Assembly (NCBI RefSeq): GCF_964266745.1 | Contig: NZ_CAXWGX010000023.1 | Coordinates: 248,001 to 312,000, forward strand | DNA length: 64,000 nucleotides | Direction of reading: 5' to 3' | Source: Propionicimonas sp020161015 | GTDB taxonomy: Bacteria > Actinomycetota > Actinomycetes > Propionibacteriales > Propionibacteriaceae | In this document: positions 16,864 through 25,576 of the stretch, piece by piece | Position numbering within the stretch: position 1 is the stretch's first letter | Layout of the letters: each line of letters opens with the position of its first letter | The notes under the pieces: model-generated | The model's input: the letters and a program-made list of their open reading frames with translations, nothing else | What the model was told of the DNA's origin: nothing | Database searches by the model: none | Made by a program: the position numbers and the translations under genes

Positions 16864-17038
16864 CGGCCCAGCGTAGATCGGGACGGTCCCGCCCGGGCGG
16901 CCGAGCCGCCAGGAGTACCCGCAGGACGCCGAGGGCGACACCCCCGCACCCCGCCGGGGTGTCGACCGCTGCACCGCCTCGTCCTGACCGTTCCGGCCGG
17001 CCGGCACGCGGGCGCGCGGGCCGGTGTTTGATTGACCC

Positions 17039-17932
17039 ATGGCGCGGTCCCGAGGGGTGAGTCGGACGGCGAGCGGCGCCGCCCTGTGCCGGCTCGTCGA
17101 GCAGCAGCAGCCGCCCGGCCTGCGCCAGGTCGACGATCCGGTGGTGGCGACGGTCCTCGACCCGATCCTCGTGATGGTGTCGGGCGTCGAGGCGATGCAG
17201 CGCGCGTTCATCGACTCGCTGCCCGCGGGCACCCGCGGGGGCGTGGTGATGCGGACCCGCTACATCGATGACGTCGTCACCGCCTGGGCGGAGAGCGGGC
17301 GGACGCAGGTGGTGATCCTGGGTGCCGGGCTGGACACCCGCGCCCACCGGCTCTCCTGCCTCGCCCGGTGCACGGTCTTCGAGGCGGACCTCCCCGAGAT
17401 CCAGCGGGAGAAGCGGAGCAGGTTGCGCGCCGTGCCGGCCCGCGCGGGGGAGGTGCGCTACGTCGGCATCGACTTCGAGACGCAGCCACTCCCGGACGCG
17501 CTCGCCGCGGCGGGGTTCGATGCCGGTCTGCCGGCGCTGTTCGTCTGGGAGGGAGTCACCCAGTACCTCAGCGAACCCGCGGTGCGCTCGACCATGGCCT
17601 TCGTCGCCGGATGCGCCCCGGGCAGCATGCTGGTGTTCACCTACGTCCTTCCGTCCCTTGTCGGGGACGGCGCGTACCAGGGCTGGTCGGACCCGTTCAC
17701 CCAGCAGCTCGCCGCCACGGAGGGGTGGATCTTCGGGATCGAGCCCACCGACCTCGAGTCCTTCCTCACCACGTCCGGCCTGGCGCTCATCGACCACGTG
17801 GGCGTGCCGGAGTACCGGGCCCGCTACCTCGATCCGGCGGGGCGGCGACTTGAGGTGAACCCCGGCGAGCGCGTCGCGCTGGCCGGCGTCCGGGCGGAGC
17901 GGCACCCGCCGTCCGGCGACGCCCCGTCCTGA
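17039..17932 (+). CDS. Class I SAM-dependent methyltransferase, PPM1/LCMT (TIGR00027) family
   Basis: 297 residues. SAM-binding motif VVILGAGLDTRAHRL and the downstream VFEADLPEIQREKR, GIDFETQPLPDAL and LFVWEGVTQYLSEPAVRSTM are hallmarks of the leucine-carboxyl-methyltransferase-like family that is expanded in actinobacteria. Their substrates are mostly unknown; some methylate carboxyl or hydroxyl groups of secondary metabolites. ATG 17039 follows TTTGAT by 6 bases, with no ribosome site. The gene stands alone, divergent from the GNAT gene. Confidence 0.85.
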   Translation: MARSRGVSRTASGAALCRLVEQQQPPGLRQVDDPVVATVLDPILVMVSGVEAMQRAFIDSLPAGTRGGVVMRTRYIDDVVTAWAESGRTQVVILGAGLDTRAHRLSCLARCTVFEADLPEIQREKRSRLRAVPARAGEVRYVGIDFETQPLPDALAAAGFDAGLPALFVWEGVTQYLSEPAVRSTMAFVAGCAPGSMLVFTYVLPSLVGDGAYQGWSDPFTQQLAATEGWIFGIEPTDLESFLTTSGLALIDHVGVPEYRARYLDPAGRRLEVNPGERVALAGVRAERHPPSGDAPS

Positions 17933-17979
17933 CGCATCGGCCGTTCAGCGGGCCCACTCCTGACCGTGGCCCGGTTCGT

Positions 17980-18526
17980 TCACTCCCCGAGGTCCCCGAC
18001 GAGCGGGGCGCCGTGGAGGGCCACCGTCCGCTGCGCGGCGGCGAGGGCCACGTCGAAGCCGACGTCGGGGTTCTTCACCAGCCTCTCGGTGGCCACCGCG
18101 TGCGCGCGGGCCCTCGTGCTGCCGTGGGCCTTGCCCCGCTCGATCACCGGGGTGGCCGCGGCCCCGAGCGCCGCGAGCGCGCGGCTCAGGCTGCGCTGGG
18201 TGGCGTGGTCGCCGCGACCGAACTGGGTCGCGAGCACCTCGGCCAGCGCCGCCGCCTCGTGCGCCGGCACGAGGGCCGCAGCAGCGCGCCACGCCGTCCG
18301 GGCCACGTCGTCCTCGGCATCGAGCAGCAGCTCCGTGGTGATCGCGGGCCACCCGCGCGGGTCGCCGAGCTTGGACAGCGTGTGCAGCCCCTGCGCCCGG
18401 GCCTGCGGGAAGGGCGAACGCAGCTCCGGCAGCACCCGCTCCAGCGTGCGCGTCCGGTCGTGCTGGATGAGCGCCCAAAGCCAGCCGCAGCCTCTCGACG
18501 ATCACTCCGACACCGTCCTGGGTCAT
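17980..18526 (-). pseudogene. HEAT-repeat protein with apparent single-base frameshift
   Basis: The region from 18435 to 17980 encodes 151 residues of helical HEAT repeats (SKLGDPRGWPAITTELLLDAEDDVARTAWRAA, then a similar block). The only good ribosome site and start (GGAGGTGGTTGAG-ATG at 18526) are in a frame one base off. Removing one G from the run of three at 18476-18474 joins them into a 181-residue protein that reads through smoothly as ERLRLALALIQHDRTRTLER. So either the gene is broken, the sequence has an error, or translation starts at GTG 18435. HEAT repeats scaffold protein contacts; partner unknown. Confidence 0.6.
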
Positions 18527-18652
18527 CTCAACCACCTCCGGGATCCAGTGGAAACCTTGCCGCAGGGTGAAGGTCAAGGAAACGCCGGCTCGGGTGTGAC
18601 GTTTGCCACCGAACACGGGGGAGAACGTCACGTGCTGAGCGCGAGCGGCGAC

Positions 18653-19576
18653 TCAGGTGAGGCCGCCGTAGGTGTCCGGACGCCGCGTGACCAGGAACGG
18701 GAACAGCGTGAGCCAGTCGTCGCGCTGGGCCAGGTCGAGGGACGCCACCAGCGCGGCGTCGCCGTCGCGGGGGGCCTGCACCAGCACCCGTCCGTACGGG
18801 TCACAGATGAAGGACGAGCCGTAGAAGCGCACCAGGCCCTCGTCGCCCCAGCGGTTGGGCACGACCATGAAGAGCCCGTTGGCGATCCCGTTGCCGACGA
18901 TGACCTGGCGCCACAGCGGCTCCGTGTCGAAGCCGGGGTGGTCCGGCTCTGAGCCGATCGCGGTGGGGTAGGCGAGCACCTCCGCGCCGGCGAGGCTGTA
19001 GGCGCGGGCGACCTCGGGGAACCACTCGTCCCAGCAGGTCGGCAGCCCGATGCGGGGACGCGCCGGGACCGGGAGCGCGGTCACCGGGTACGGGTCGTCG
19101 GCGGGCCCGGGCCGGAAGTACCGGTCCTCGTGGTAGCCGGCGGTGACCGGGATGTGCAGCTTGCGCGTGCGGGCCAGGATCCCTCCGTCCGGGCCCACCA
19201 GGATCGCGGTGTTGAAGCCCAGCCCGTCGGGGCCGTCCGCGCGCTCGTAGAGCGAGGCATGCACCCAGATCCCGTGCTCCCGGGCCGCCGTCGCGGCAAG
19301 GGTGGCCGTCGGGCCGGTCGCGAGGTCCTCCGCCAGGTCGGCGGGGCGGCCGGTGGGCAGGGTGTCCGCCGGGTAGCGCGACAGCGTCAGCTCCGGCAGG
19401 AACACGACCTCGGCGCCCGCCGCGGCGGCCGAGGCGATCCCGTCGGCCAGCACCGCGGCGTGCTCGGCCGGGTCCGCGTGCCAACGCGTCTGCACCAGTC
19501 CCACCACGAGCGGCGGACGGTCGCCCGTCCGCACGCGGGCGGGGGAGTCCAGCACGTCGGCGACCAGCGTTCTCAT
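18653..19576 (-). CDS. aguB: N-carbamoylputrescine amidase
   Basis: 307 residues of the nitrilase superfamily. The catalytic triad is visible: Glu in VVFLPELTLSRYP, Lys in ARTRKLHIPV, Cys in IGLPTCWDEWFPE. The block AGYHEDRYFRPG and the WDEWFPE active-site loop are typical of N-carbamoylputrescine amidases, which hydrolyse N-carbamoylputrescine to putrescine, CO2 and ammonia. ATG 19576 has AGGAGGTCCG before it and overlaps the stop of the agmatine deiminase gene (ATGA). The two genes form a coupled agmatine-to-putrescine operon. Confidence 0.9.
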   Translation of the reverse strand: MRTLVADVLDSPARVRTGDRPPLVVGLVQTRWHADPAEHAAVLADGIASAAAAGAEVVFLPELTLSRYPADTLPTGRPADLAEDLATGPTATLAATAAREHGIWVHASLYERADGPDGLGFNTAILVGPDGGILARTRKLHIPVTAGYHEDRYFRPGPADDPYPVTALPVPARPRIGLPTCWDEWFPEVARAYSLAGAEVLAYPTAIGSEPDHPGFDTEPLWRQVIVGNGIANGLFMVVPNRWGDEGLVRFYGSSFICDPYGRVLVQAPRDGDAALVASLDLAQRDDWLTLFPFLVTRRPDTYGGLT

Positions 19577-20613
19577 CGGACCTCCTGTGGCGCCGGCCGG
19601 GCCGGCTGCTGCTGGGTGATGCAGTGGATACCCCCGCCGCGGGCGAAGAGCGGACGCGCGTCGACCGCCACCACCTCGCGTCCTGGGTATGCCCCGGCGA
19701 GGATCTCCCGCGCGGGGGCGTCGGCGGGGTCGTCGAAGGCGCAGGCCACCACCACGCCGTTGGCGACGTAGTGGTTGACGTAGCTGTGGTCGACGAAGCC
19801 CTCGGCATCGGTCAGGCCGCGGGGCGCGGGCAGTTCCGTCACCCGCAGCGACCGTCCGTCGGCGTCCGTGGCGGCCCGGAGCAGCCCGACGAGCTCCTCG
19901 GTCACCGGGTGGTCGGGATGCGCCGGATCGTGCTGGACGTGCACCAGCACCTCGCCGGGGCCGGTGAACGTCGCGACCAGGTCGACGTGGCCGCGGGTGC
20001 CGAACTCCCGGCTGTCCCGGGTCAGCCCACGGGGGAGCCAGATCACGCGCCGCGCGCCGACCGTCCGCGCCAGTTCGGCCTCGACCGCGGCCTCGTCCCA
20101 GCCCGGGTTGCGGCCCGGGTCGAGCTGGACGGTCCGCGTGACGAGGACCGTGCCGTGGCCGTCGGTGTGGACGCCGCCGCCCTCGTTCACCAGCGGGGAG
20201 GAGACCGGCTCGGCGCCGCTGGCGGCGATCGCCACCCGGGCCGCCTGCGCGTCCAGCTCCCAGCGCGCCCACGCCTGGGCGCCCCAGCCGTTGAAGACCC
20301 AGTCGACGGCTCCCAGGCGTCCCGCCTCGTCGAGCACGAAGGTCGGGCCGGTGTCGCGGTACCAGGCGTCGTCCAGCGGGTGCACGTGCACCTCGACCGA
20401 CGCCGACAGCAGCCGGCGCGCGTCGGCGACCGCCGACGGCGGCACCACCATCGAGACCGGCTCATGGTCGACCACGGCGTTGGCGACGGCCGCCCAGGTG
20501 GTCCGGGCGAGCTCGGCCTCGAACGCGGTGTCGCCGAGGGTGTAGCCGCCGGAGGGCCACGCCATCCAGGTGCGCTCGTGCGGCTCGGTCTCTGCCGGCA
20601 TCCGCCAGGTCAT
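19573..20613 (-). CDS. aguA: Agmatine deiminase
   Basis: 346 residues, peptidyl-arginine-deiminase-like pentein fold. It starts MTWRMPAETEPHERTWMAWPS, the AguA signature. Active-site blocks are DDAWYRDTGPTFV, EGGGVHTDGHGT, FGTRGHVDLVATF and the catalytic cysteine in GGGIHCITQQQP. It hydrolyses agmatine to N-carbamoylputrescine and ammonia, the substrate of AguB encoded next. ATG 20613 is chosen because AACGCT ends 6 bases before it and homologues start there; the longer frame to 20733 is rich in random-looking residues. No arginine decarboxylase is in the window, so agmatine may come from outside. Confidence 0.93.
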   Translation of the reverse strand: MTWRMPAETEPHERTWMAWPSGGYTLGDTAFEAELARTTWAAVANAVVDHEPVSMVVPPSAVADARRLLSASVEVHVHPLDDAWYRDTGPTFVLDEAGRLGAVDWVFNGWGAQAWARWELDAQAARVAIAASGAEPVSSPLVNEGGGVHTDGHGTVLVTRTVQLDPGRNPGWDEAAVEAELARTVGARRVIWLPRGLTRDSREFGTRGHVDLVATFTGPGEVLVHVQHDPAHPDHPVTEELVGLLRAATDADGRSLRVTELPAPRGLTDAEGFVDHSYVNHYVANGVVVACAFDDPADAPAREILAGAYPGREVVAVDARPLFARGGGIHCITQQQPARPAPQEVR

Positions 20614-20805
20614 GGGCACAGCGTTCCAGACGTCACGGCGCGACGCACCCGGCGGCCGGCGGCGGTGAACAGCGGACGGCGTGCCGCCCGCGCCGGAAGG
20701 CGCCGGGTGGTCGTGACGCGCCTCGTGTGTCACACCCGTGAATGATCCGTTTCAATGAACCGATTTTGTGATCTAATCGTGACCAATCGCCAGATCGGAG
20801 TGTCC

Positions 20806-21852
20806 ATGACGCCCAGGAGTTCGGTGAGCATGCGCGACGTCGCCATGCTCGCGAGGGTCTCCGTCGGCACGGTGTCCAACGTGCTGAATTCGCCCGACCG
20901 TGTGTCCGACGCCACCCGCCAGCGCGTCGAGGAGGCGATCGCGAAGCTCGGCTGGGTACCCAACGAGTCGGCCAGGCAGCTGCGCGCCGGCCGCAGCCGA
21001 TCCATCGGCATGGTGGTCATGGACCTGTCCAACCCCTTCTTCGCCGACGTGATCCGCGGCGCGGAGCGGCTGCTCTACGACGAGCAGTACTCGGTGCAGG
21101 TGGGCAACAGCGACTCCGACCTGTCCCGCGAGCTCACGCTGCTGGAGCGGTTCGAGCAGCAGCGCATCGGCGGCGTCCTGTTCGCCCCGATCGAGGACCG
21201 CGCCGAGCGTGTGCTCAAGCTGCGCCGCCGGGGCATCCCCGTGGTGATCGTCGACCGAGCAGGCACCGGCACCGACTACTGCTCGGTGGGCGTGGACGAC
21301 CTCGTCGGCGGCCGCCTCGCCGCCGAGCACCTGCTCGACCAGGGCCACCACCGCCTGGCGTTCGTCGGCGGCCCGAGCACTCTCGCCCAGGTCAGGGACC
21401 GCCGCCGCGGCGCGGAACTGGCCGTCGACCAGGCGGGGGAGGGGACGTCCCTGCTGGTGGTCAGCACCCCGACCACGAGTCTCGAGGCGGGCGTCAGCAG
21501 CGCGGGGGAGATCGCCGCGCTGCCCGAGGCCGAGCGCCCCACCGCCGTCTTCGCGGCCAACGACCTGATCGCGATCGGCCTGCTCCAGGGGTTCACCACC
21601 GCGGGCCTGCGCGTGCCGGACGACATGGCCATCATCGGCTACGACGACATCGCCTTCGCCGCGGCGGCCGCCGTCCCGCTGTCCTCGATCCGGCAGCCGC
21701 GGGAGGACATCGGCCGCAAGTCCGCTGAATTGCTCCTCGCCGAGATGGAGGCGGCGGACGCCGGCCTGCCGCACGTCCACGAGACGATCCGCTTCGTCCC
21801 GCAGCTGGTCGCGCGCCGCTCGACACACCGCCGCAAGCCCCGGAAGGGTTGA
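20806..21852 (+). CDS. LacI-family repressor, probable rhamnose regulator
   Basis: 348 residues. The N-terminal helix-turn-helix (MRDVAMLARVSVGTVSNVLNSPDRVSD) and hinge (VPNESARQLRAGRS) are followed by a sugar-binding domain (SIGMVVMDLSNPFFADVIRGAE, GYDDIAFA, SIRQPREDIGRKSAELLL). ATG 20806 has GATCGGAGTGTCC before it. It lies directly upstream of the rhamnose importer and catabolic genes. The next promoter's -35 box overlaps its stop codon. Its likely operators are the TGAAWCGWTTCA-type palindromes at 21880-21904 and 28521-28532, and perhaps a weaker TGAACCGATTTT at 20756-20767 before its own gene. Confidence 0.88.
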   Translation: MTPRSSVSMRDVAMLARVSVGTVSNVLNSPDRVSDATRQRVEEAIAKLGWVPNESARQLRAGRSRSIGMVVMDLSNPFFADVIRGAERLLYDEQYSVQVGNSDSDLSRELTLLERFEQQRIGGVLFAPIEDRAERVLKLRRRGIPVVIVDRAGTGTDYCSVGVDDLVGGRLAAEHLLDQGHHRLAFVGGPSTLAQVRDRRRGAELAVDQAGEGTSLLVVSTPTTSLEAGVSSAGEIAALPEAERPTAVFAANDLIAIGLLQGFTTAGLRVPDDMAIIGYDDIAFAAAAAVPLSSIRQPREDIGRKSAELLLAEMEAADAGLPHVHETIRFVPQLVARRSTHRRKPRKG

Positions 21853-21904
21853 CACCGGGCCTCCTCTTCCGTAGGGTCATGAATCGTTCTTATGGAACGT
21901 TTCA
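21849..21904 (+). promoter_or_regulatory. Rhamnose importer promoter with two LacI-type operators
   Basis: TTGACA (21849-21854), 17 bases, TAGGGT (21872-21877) is a strong sigma-70-type promoter. Immediately after it lie TGAATCGTTCTT (21880-21891) and TGGAACGTTTCA (21893-21904), two CG-centred half-conserved palindromes spaced 13 bases apart, covering the expected transcription start. The -35 box shares bases with the stop codon of the upstream lacI gene. Confidence 0.75.
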
Positions 21905-21930
21905 ACGCATCGGCCAATGGAGGCAGCTCG

Positions 21931-23445
21931 GTGGACAACAGCCAGGCAGCACCGGTTCTCGAGCTCAAGGGCGTGTCGAAGAGCTTCGGGGCGGTGGTCG
22001 CGTTGCGCAACGCCGACCTGGCCCTGCGGGCCGGCTCGATACACGCCGTCGTCGGTGAGAACGGCGCCGGGAAGTCCACCCTGGTCAAGATCATGGCCGG
22101 GCTCTACCAGCGCGACACCGGCACCTTCGAGATGGACGGCGCGCCGGTGCACTTCCGCACCACGGCCGAGGCCAAGGACGCCGGCGTCGCGGTGATCTAC
22201 CAGGAGCCGACCCTCTTCCCCGACCTGTCGGTGACCGAGAACGTGTTCATGGGGCGCCAGCCGGTGAGCCGCTTCGGCCGCATCGACAAGGCGGCGATGC
22301 GCGCGGAGGTCGTCGGCCTGATGGAGCGGCTCGGCGTCCGCATCGACCCCGACCGTCCCTGCGAGGGCCTGTCGATCGCCGACCAGCAGATCATCGAGAT
22401 CGCGAAGGCCATCTCCCTGGACGCCCGCGTGCTGATCATGGACGAGCCCACCGCGGCCCTGTCCGGTGTCGAGGTCGACCGGCTGTTCGCTGTCGCCCGC
22501 AGCCTGCGCGACGAGGGCCGGGCGCTGATGTTCATCTCGCACCGCTTCGACGAGGTCTTCAGCCTGTGCGACACCGTCACCGTGATGCGGGACGGCACCT
22601 ACATCTCCACCGACGCGATCGCCGACACCTCGGTGGCAGAGATCGTGCGCCGGATGGTCGGACGCGATGTCAACGAGCTCTTCCCCAAGCAGGCGGCCGA
22701 GATCGGGCGTCCGCTGCTCGAGGTGACCGGGCTCACCGAGCCCGGCGTGTTCTCCGACATCAGCTTCACCGTCCGCTCCGGCGAGATCGTCGCCCTCGCC
22801 GGCCTCGTCGGCGCGGGACGCAGCGAGGTGGCCCGCGCGGTCTTCGGCGTCGACCCCTACACCGCCGGCTCAGTGGTCGTGGACGGCAAGCCGCTGCCCC
22901 GCCGCAAGCCCAGCGCGGCCATGAAGCAGGGCATCGCGCTCGTGCCGGAGGACCGGCGCAAGCAGGGCCTGGTCATCGACGCCACCGTCGCCAGCAACAT
23001 CACCGACGCGATCCGTCCCACGCTCACCACCTTCGGCCTGGTGACCGCGCGGCGCGAGAACGCGGAGGCCCAGATCTGGGCGCGCAAGCTCGAGGTGAAG
23101 ACCGCGGCCCTGGACGCCGTGGCCGGCACCCTCTCGGGCGGCAACCAGCAGAAGGTGGTGCTGGCCAAGTGGCTGGCGGCGAACCCCAAGGTGCTGATCA
23201 TCGACGAGCCCACACGCGGCATCGACGTCGGCACGAAGTCCGAGGTCCACCGGATGATGTCGGAGCTCGCCGGCATGGGCCTGGCGATCCTGATGATCTC
23301 GTCCGAGCTGCCCGAGGTGCTGGGCATGGCCGACCGCGTCCTCGTGATGCACGAGGGCCGGATCACCGCAGACATCCCGCGAGCAGAGGCGACTCCCGAG
23401 TCGGTCATGTTCGCCGCCACCCACGACAAGGAGGACGTCGCGTGA
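21931..23445 (+). CDS. rhaT: L-rhamnose ABC transporter ATPase (double domain)
   Basis: 504 residues with two nucleotide-binding domains. Domain 1 has GENGAGKSTLVKI, a weakened signature EGLSIADQQIIEIAKA and VLIMDEPTAALSG. Domain 2 has a degenerate Walker A (GLVGAGRSEVARA), a full LSGGNQQKVVLAKW and VLIIDEPTRGID. This asymmetry is standard for the RbsA/MglA/RhaT family. GTG 21931 follows GGAGG well. The in-frame ATG at 21892 lies inside an operator, so I reject it. The assignment to rhamnose rests on the following rhaI, rhaM, rhaB and rhaD genes. (This is the importer ATPase named RhaT in rhizobia, not the E. coli symporter.). Confidence 0.88.
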   Translation: MDNSQAAPVLELKGVSKSFGAVVALRNADLALRAGSIHAVVGENGAGKSTLVKIMAGLYQRDTGTFEMDGAPVHFRTTAEAKDAGVAVIYQEPTLFPDLSVTENVFMGRQPVSRFGRIDKAAMRAEVVGLMERLGVRIDPDRPCEGLSIADQQIIEIAKAISLDARVLIMDEPTAALSGVEVDRLFAVARSLRDEGRALMFISHRFDEVFSLCDTVTVMRDGTYISTDAIADTSVAEIVRRMVGRDVNELFPKQAAEIGRPLLEVTGLTEPGVFSDISFTVRSGEIVALAGLVGAGRSEVARAVFGVDPYTAGSVVVDGKPLPRRKPSAAMKQGIALVPEDRRKQGLVIDATVASNITDAIRPTLTTFGLVTARRENAEAQIWARKLEVKTAALDAVAGTLSGGNQQKVVLAKWLAANPKVLIIDEPTRGIDVGTKSEVHRMMSELAGMGLAILMISSELPEVLGMADRVLVMHEGRITADIPRAEATPESVMFAATHDKEDVA

Positions 23446-24467
23446 CGACCGTGGCCGCCCCGCCCGCCCCCGGAGTGCTCAGCCGGCTCGGCTCCCTGGC
23501 GCGCTCCCGCGAGACCGGCATCTTCCTGGCCTTCGCCCTTGTCGTCGCGGCGACCACCGTGAAGAACCCGCAGTTCCTCTTCAGCGGTGACGGCTGGCGC
23601 GACCTGCTGCTCACCCCGGCCATCGTGGCCGTGGTCGCGATCGGCCAGGCCGTGGTGATCATCACCCGCAGCGTCGACCTGTCCGTCGGCTCGATCGTCG
23701 GCCTGACCGCGTACCTCGTGGGCAGCCTGTTCGTCGCCGTCCCCGGGTTCCCGATCCCGCTGGTCTTCCTCGTCGGCATCGCCTTCGGCAGCCTGCTCGG
23801 CCTCGTCAACGGCGCGCTGGTGGCGTTCGGACGCGTGCCGGCGATGGTGATCACCCTCGGCACCCTCTACGCCTACCGCGGCATCAACGTGGTGTGGACC
23901 GGCAGCAACCGGATCAACGCCTCCGACATGCCGCGCGACTTCCTCGCCCTCGGCACCCAGCAGGTGCTGACCATCCCGGTGATCACGATCCTCGCCGTGG
24001 CGATCCTGGCGATGGTCGGCTGGTACATGGCGAACACCCGTGGCGGACGCGAGTTCTACGCGATCGGCTCCGACCCCGACGCCGCAGAGCTGTACGGCCT
24101 GGCCAAGACCAAGCGCGTGCTCATCGCCTTCGTCGCCAGCGGCGCCGCGTCCGGGCTCGGTGGCGTGCTCTTCGCCGCCCGCTACGGCACCATCAACTCC
24201 CAGGTCGGCGACGGCTTCGAGCTCCAGGCGATCGGCGCGGCCGTCATCGGCGGCGTGGCCATCGTCGGCGGCAGCGGCACCGTGCTGGGTGCCGTCTTCG
24301 GCGCCTACCTGCTGCTCACGATCAACCGCGCCCTCCCCGTCCTCGGCATCCCCGACTTCTGGCAGCGCGCCGTGGTGGGTGCCCTGATCATCGGCGCGAT
24401 CATCCTCGACCGCGTGCTGGCGAACCGGCAGGCCAAACGACTGATGGAAGACAGGAGCGCAGCATGA
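23442..24467 (+). CDS. rhaP: L-rhamnose ABC transporter permease 1
   Basis: 341 residues, BPD_transp_2 family with about ten helices. AIGQAVVIITRSVDLSVGSIVG, VPAMVITLGTLYAYRG, EFYAIGSDPDAAELYGLAKTKRV and GGVAIVGGSGTVLGAVFGA are the family blocks. GTG 23442 overlaps the ATPase stop (GTGA). The importer has two different permeases in a row, as in rhizobial rhamnose importers RhaPQ and AI-2/LsrCD, so the channel is probably a heterodimer. Confidence 0.88.
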   Translation: MTTVAAPPAPGVLSRLGSLARSRETGIFLAFALVVAATTVKNPQFLFSGDGWRDLLLTPAIVAVVAIGQAVVIITRSVDLSVGSIVGLTAYLVGSLFVAVPGFPIPLVFLVGIAFGSLLGLVNGALVAFGRVPAMVITLGTLYAYRGINVVWTGSNRINASDMPRDFLALGTQQVLTIPVITILAVAILAMVGWYMANTRGGREFYAIGSDPDAAELYGLAKTKRVLIAFVASGAASGLGGVLFAARYGTINSQVGDGFELQAIGAAVIGGVAIVGGSGTVLGAVFGAYLLLTINRALPVLGIPDFWQRAVVGALIIGAIILDRVLANRQAKRLMEDRSAA

Positions 24468-25507
24468 CCACGCTCACCACCGGCAGTCCGGACACCCGCA
24501 CGTACGCCGAGTTCGGCCGTCCCCTGTGGCGCCGGGCCCTGTTCAACCGCGAGATGGCGATCATCGCGCTGCTCCTCGCCGTCGTCGTGGCCGCGTCCGT
24601 CATGGTGCCGAAGTTCGCCACCCCGGTGACGCTGGGCTACCTGCTCTTCGACGTCACCCCGATCCTGCTGATCGCGCTGGCGATGGCCCCGGTGATGATC
24701 ACCGGCGACATCGACCTGTCCGTCGGCTCGATGGTCGGCCTGAGCAGCGTCACGCTGGGGCTCGGCACCCAGATGGGCCTGTCCGTCCCCGTGGCCGGCC
24801 TGATCGCCCTGCTCGTCGGAGCGCTCGGCGGCCTGGTCAACGGCCTCCTCGTCACCCGGATCGGCCTGCCTGCGCTGGCGGTGACGATCGGTACGCTCGC
24901 GCTCTACCGCGGGATCGCTGTCGGGCTGCTCGGCACGACAGCCATCACCCAGTTCGACCGCTGGTGGACGACGCTGGTCAAGTCGAAGATCGGCGGCAGC
25001 GGGATCCCGACGGTGATGATCGTCTTCGTCCTGCTGCTCGCCGCGTTCGCGATCATGCTGCACTTCACCCCGTTCGGCCGCGGTGTGTTCTCGATCGGGC
25101 TGAGCAAGGACGCCGCCGTGTTTTCCGGCGTGGACGCCGAGCGCACCCGGCTGGTGCTGTTCGTGCTGTCGGGGCTGATGGCCGCGCTCGCCGGCATCTA
25201 CTACGCGCTCTACTACAACTCCGCGCGCGGCGACAACGCCACCGGCATGGAACTCCAGGTGATCGCAGCGGTCGTGCTCGGCGGGGTGTCGGTGTTCGGC
25301 GGACGCGGTGCCCTGCACGGCGTCGTCGCCGGCGTCCTGCTGATCGGCGTGCTGTCCAAGGCGCTGCAACTGGTGAACATCACGTCCGACGTGGTGAGCA
25401 TCATCACCGGCGTCCTGCTGGTGCTGTCGGTGATCGCCGGCAGCGTCCTGTCCTGGATCCAGGCGAAACGCCTCCGTCCGGCCGCTCCACCCGCAAAGAC
25501 CTCCTGA
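24464..25507 (+). CDS. rhaQ: L-rhamnose ABC transporter permease 2
   Basis: 347 residues, second BPD_transp_2 permease. It has ALAMAPVMITGDIDLSVGSMVGL, LPALAVTIGTLALYRG, RGVFSIGLSKDAAVFSGVDAERT and AAVVLGGVSVFGGRGALHGVVAGVLL. ATG 24464 overlaps the stop of permease 1 (ATGA). It pairs with RhaP. The C-terminal 15 residues (AKRLRPAAPPAKTS) form a short cytoplasmic tail. Confidence 0.88.
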   Translation: MTTLTTGSPDTRTYAEFGRPLWRRALFNREMAIIALLLAVVVAASVMVPKFATPVTLGYLLFDVTPILLIALAMAPVMITGDIDLSVGSMVGLSSVTLGLGTQMGLSVPVAGLIALLVGALGGLVNGLLVTRIGLPALAVTIGTLALYRGIAVGLLGTTAITQFDRWWTTLVKSKIGGSGIPTVMIVFVLLLAAFAIMLHFTPFGRGVFSIGLSKDAAVFSGVDAERTRLVLFVLSGLMAALAGIYYALYYNSARGDNATGMELQVIAAVVLGGVSVFGGRGALHGVVAGVLLIGVLSKALQLVNITSDVVSIITGVLLVLSVIAGSVLSWIQAKRLRPAAPPAKTS

Positions 25508-25576
25508 AGGAACCGGGGCTTGCCCCAATCAACCGTCTGGCCCAACGTCGGGCCCGACCAAACGAAAGGATCACCC

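Noticed and set aside
16864..17232. Long N-terminal extension of the GNAT gene
   Set aside because: The upstream reading frame has no conserved features and overlaps the neighbouring promoter region; TACGCT supports the start at 16863.
20613..20733. N-terminal extension of agmatine deiminase to ATG 20733
   Set aside because: The extension looks non-coding, homologues begin MTWRMPAE, and the -10 box lies right before 20613.
21892..21930. ATG 21892 as start of the rhamnose importer ATPase
   Set aside because: It lies inside a LacI operator and has no ribosome site; GTG 21931 has a good GGAGG site.
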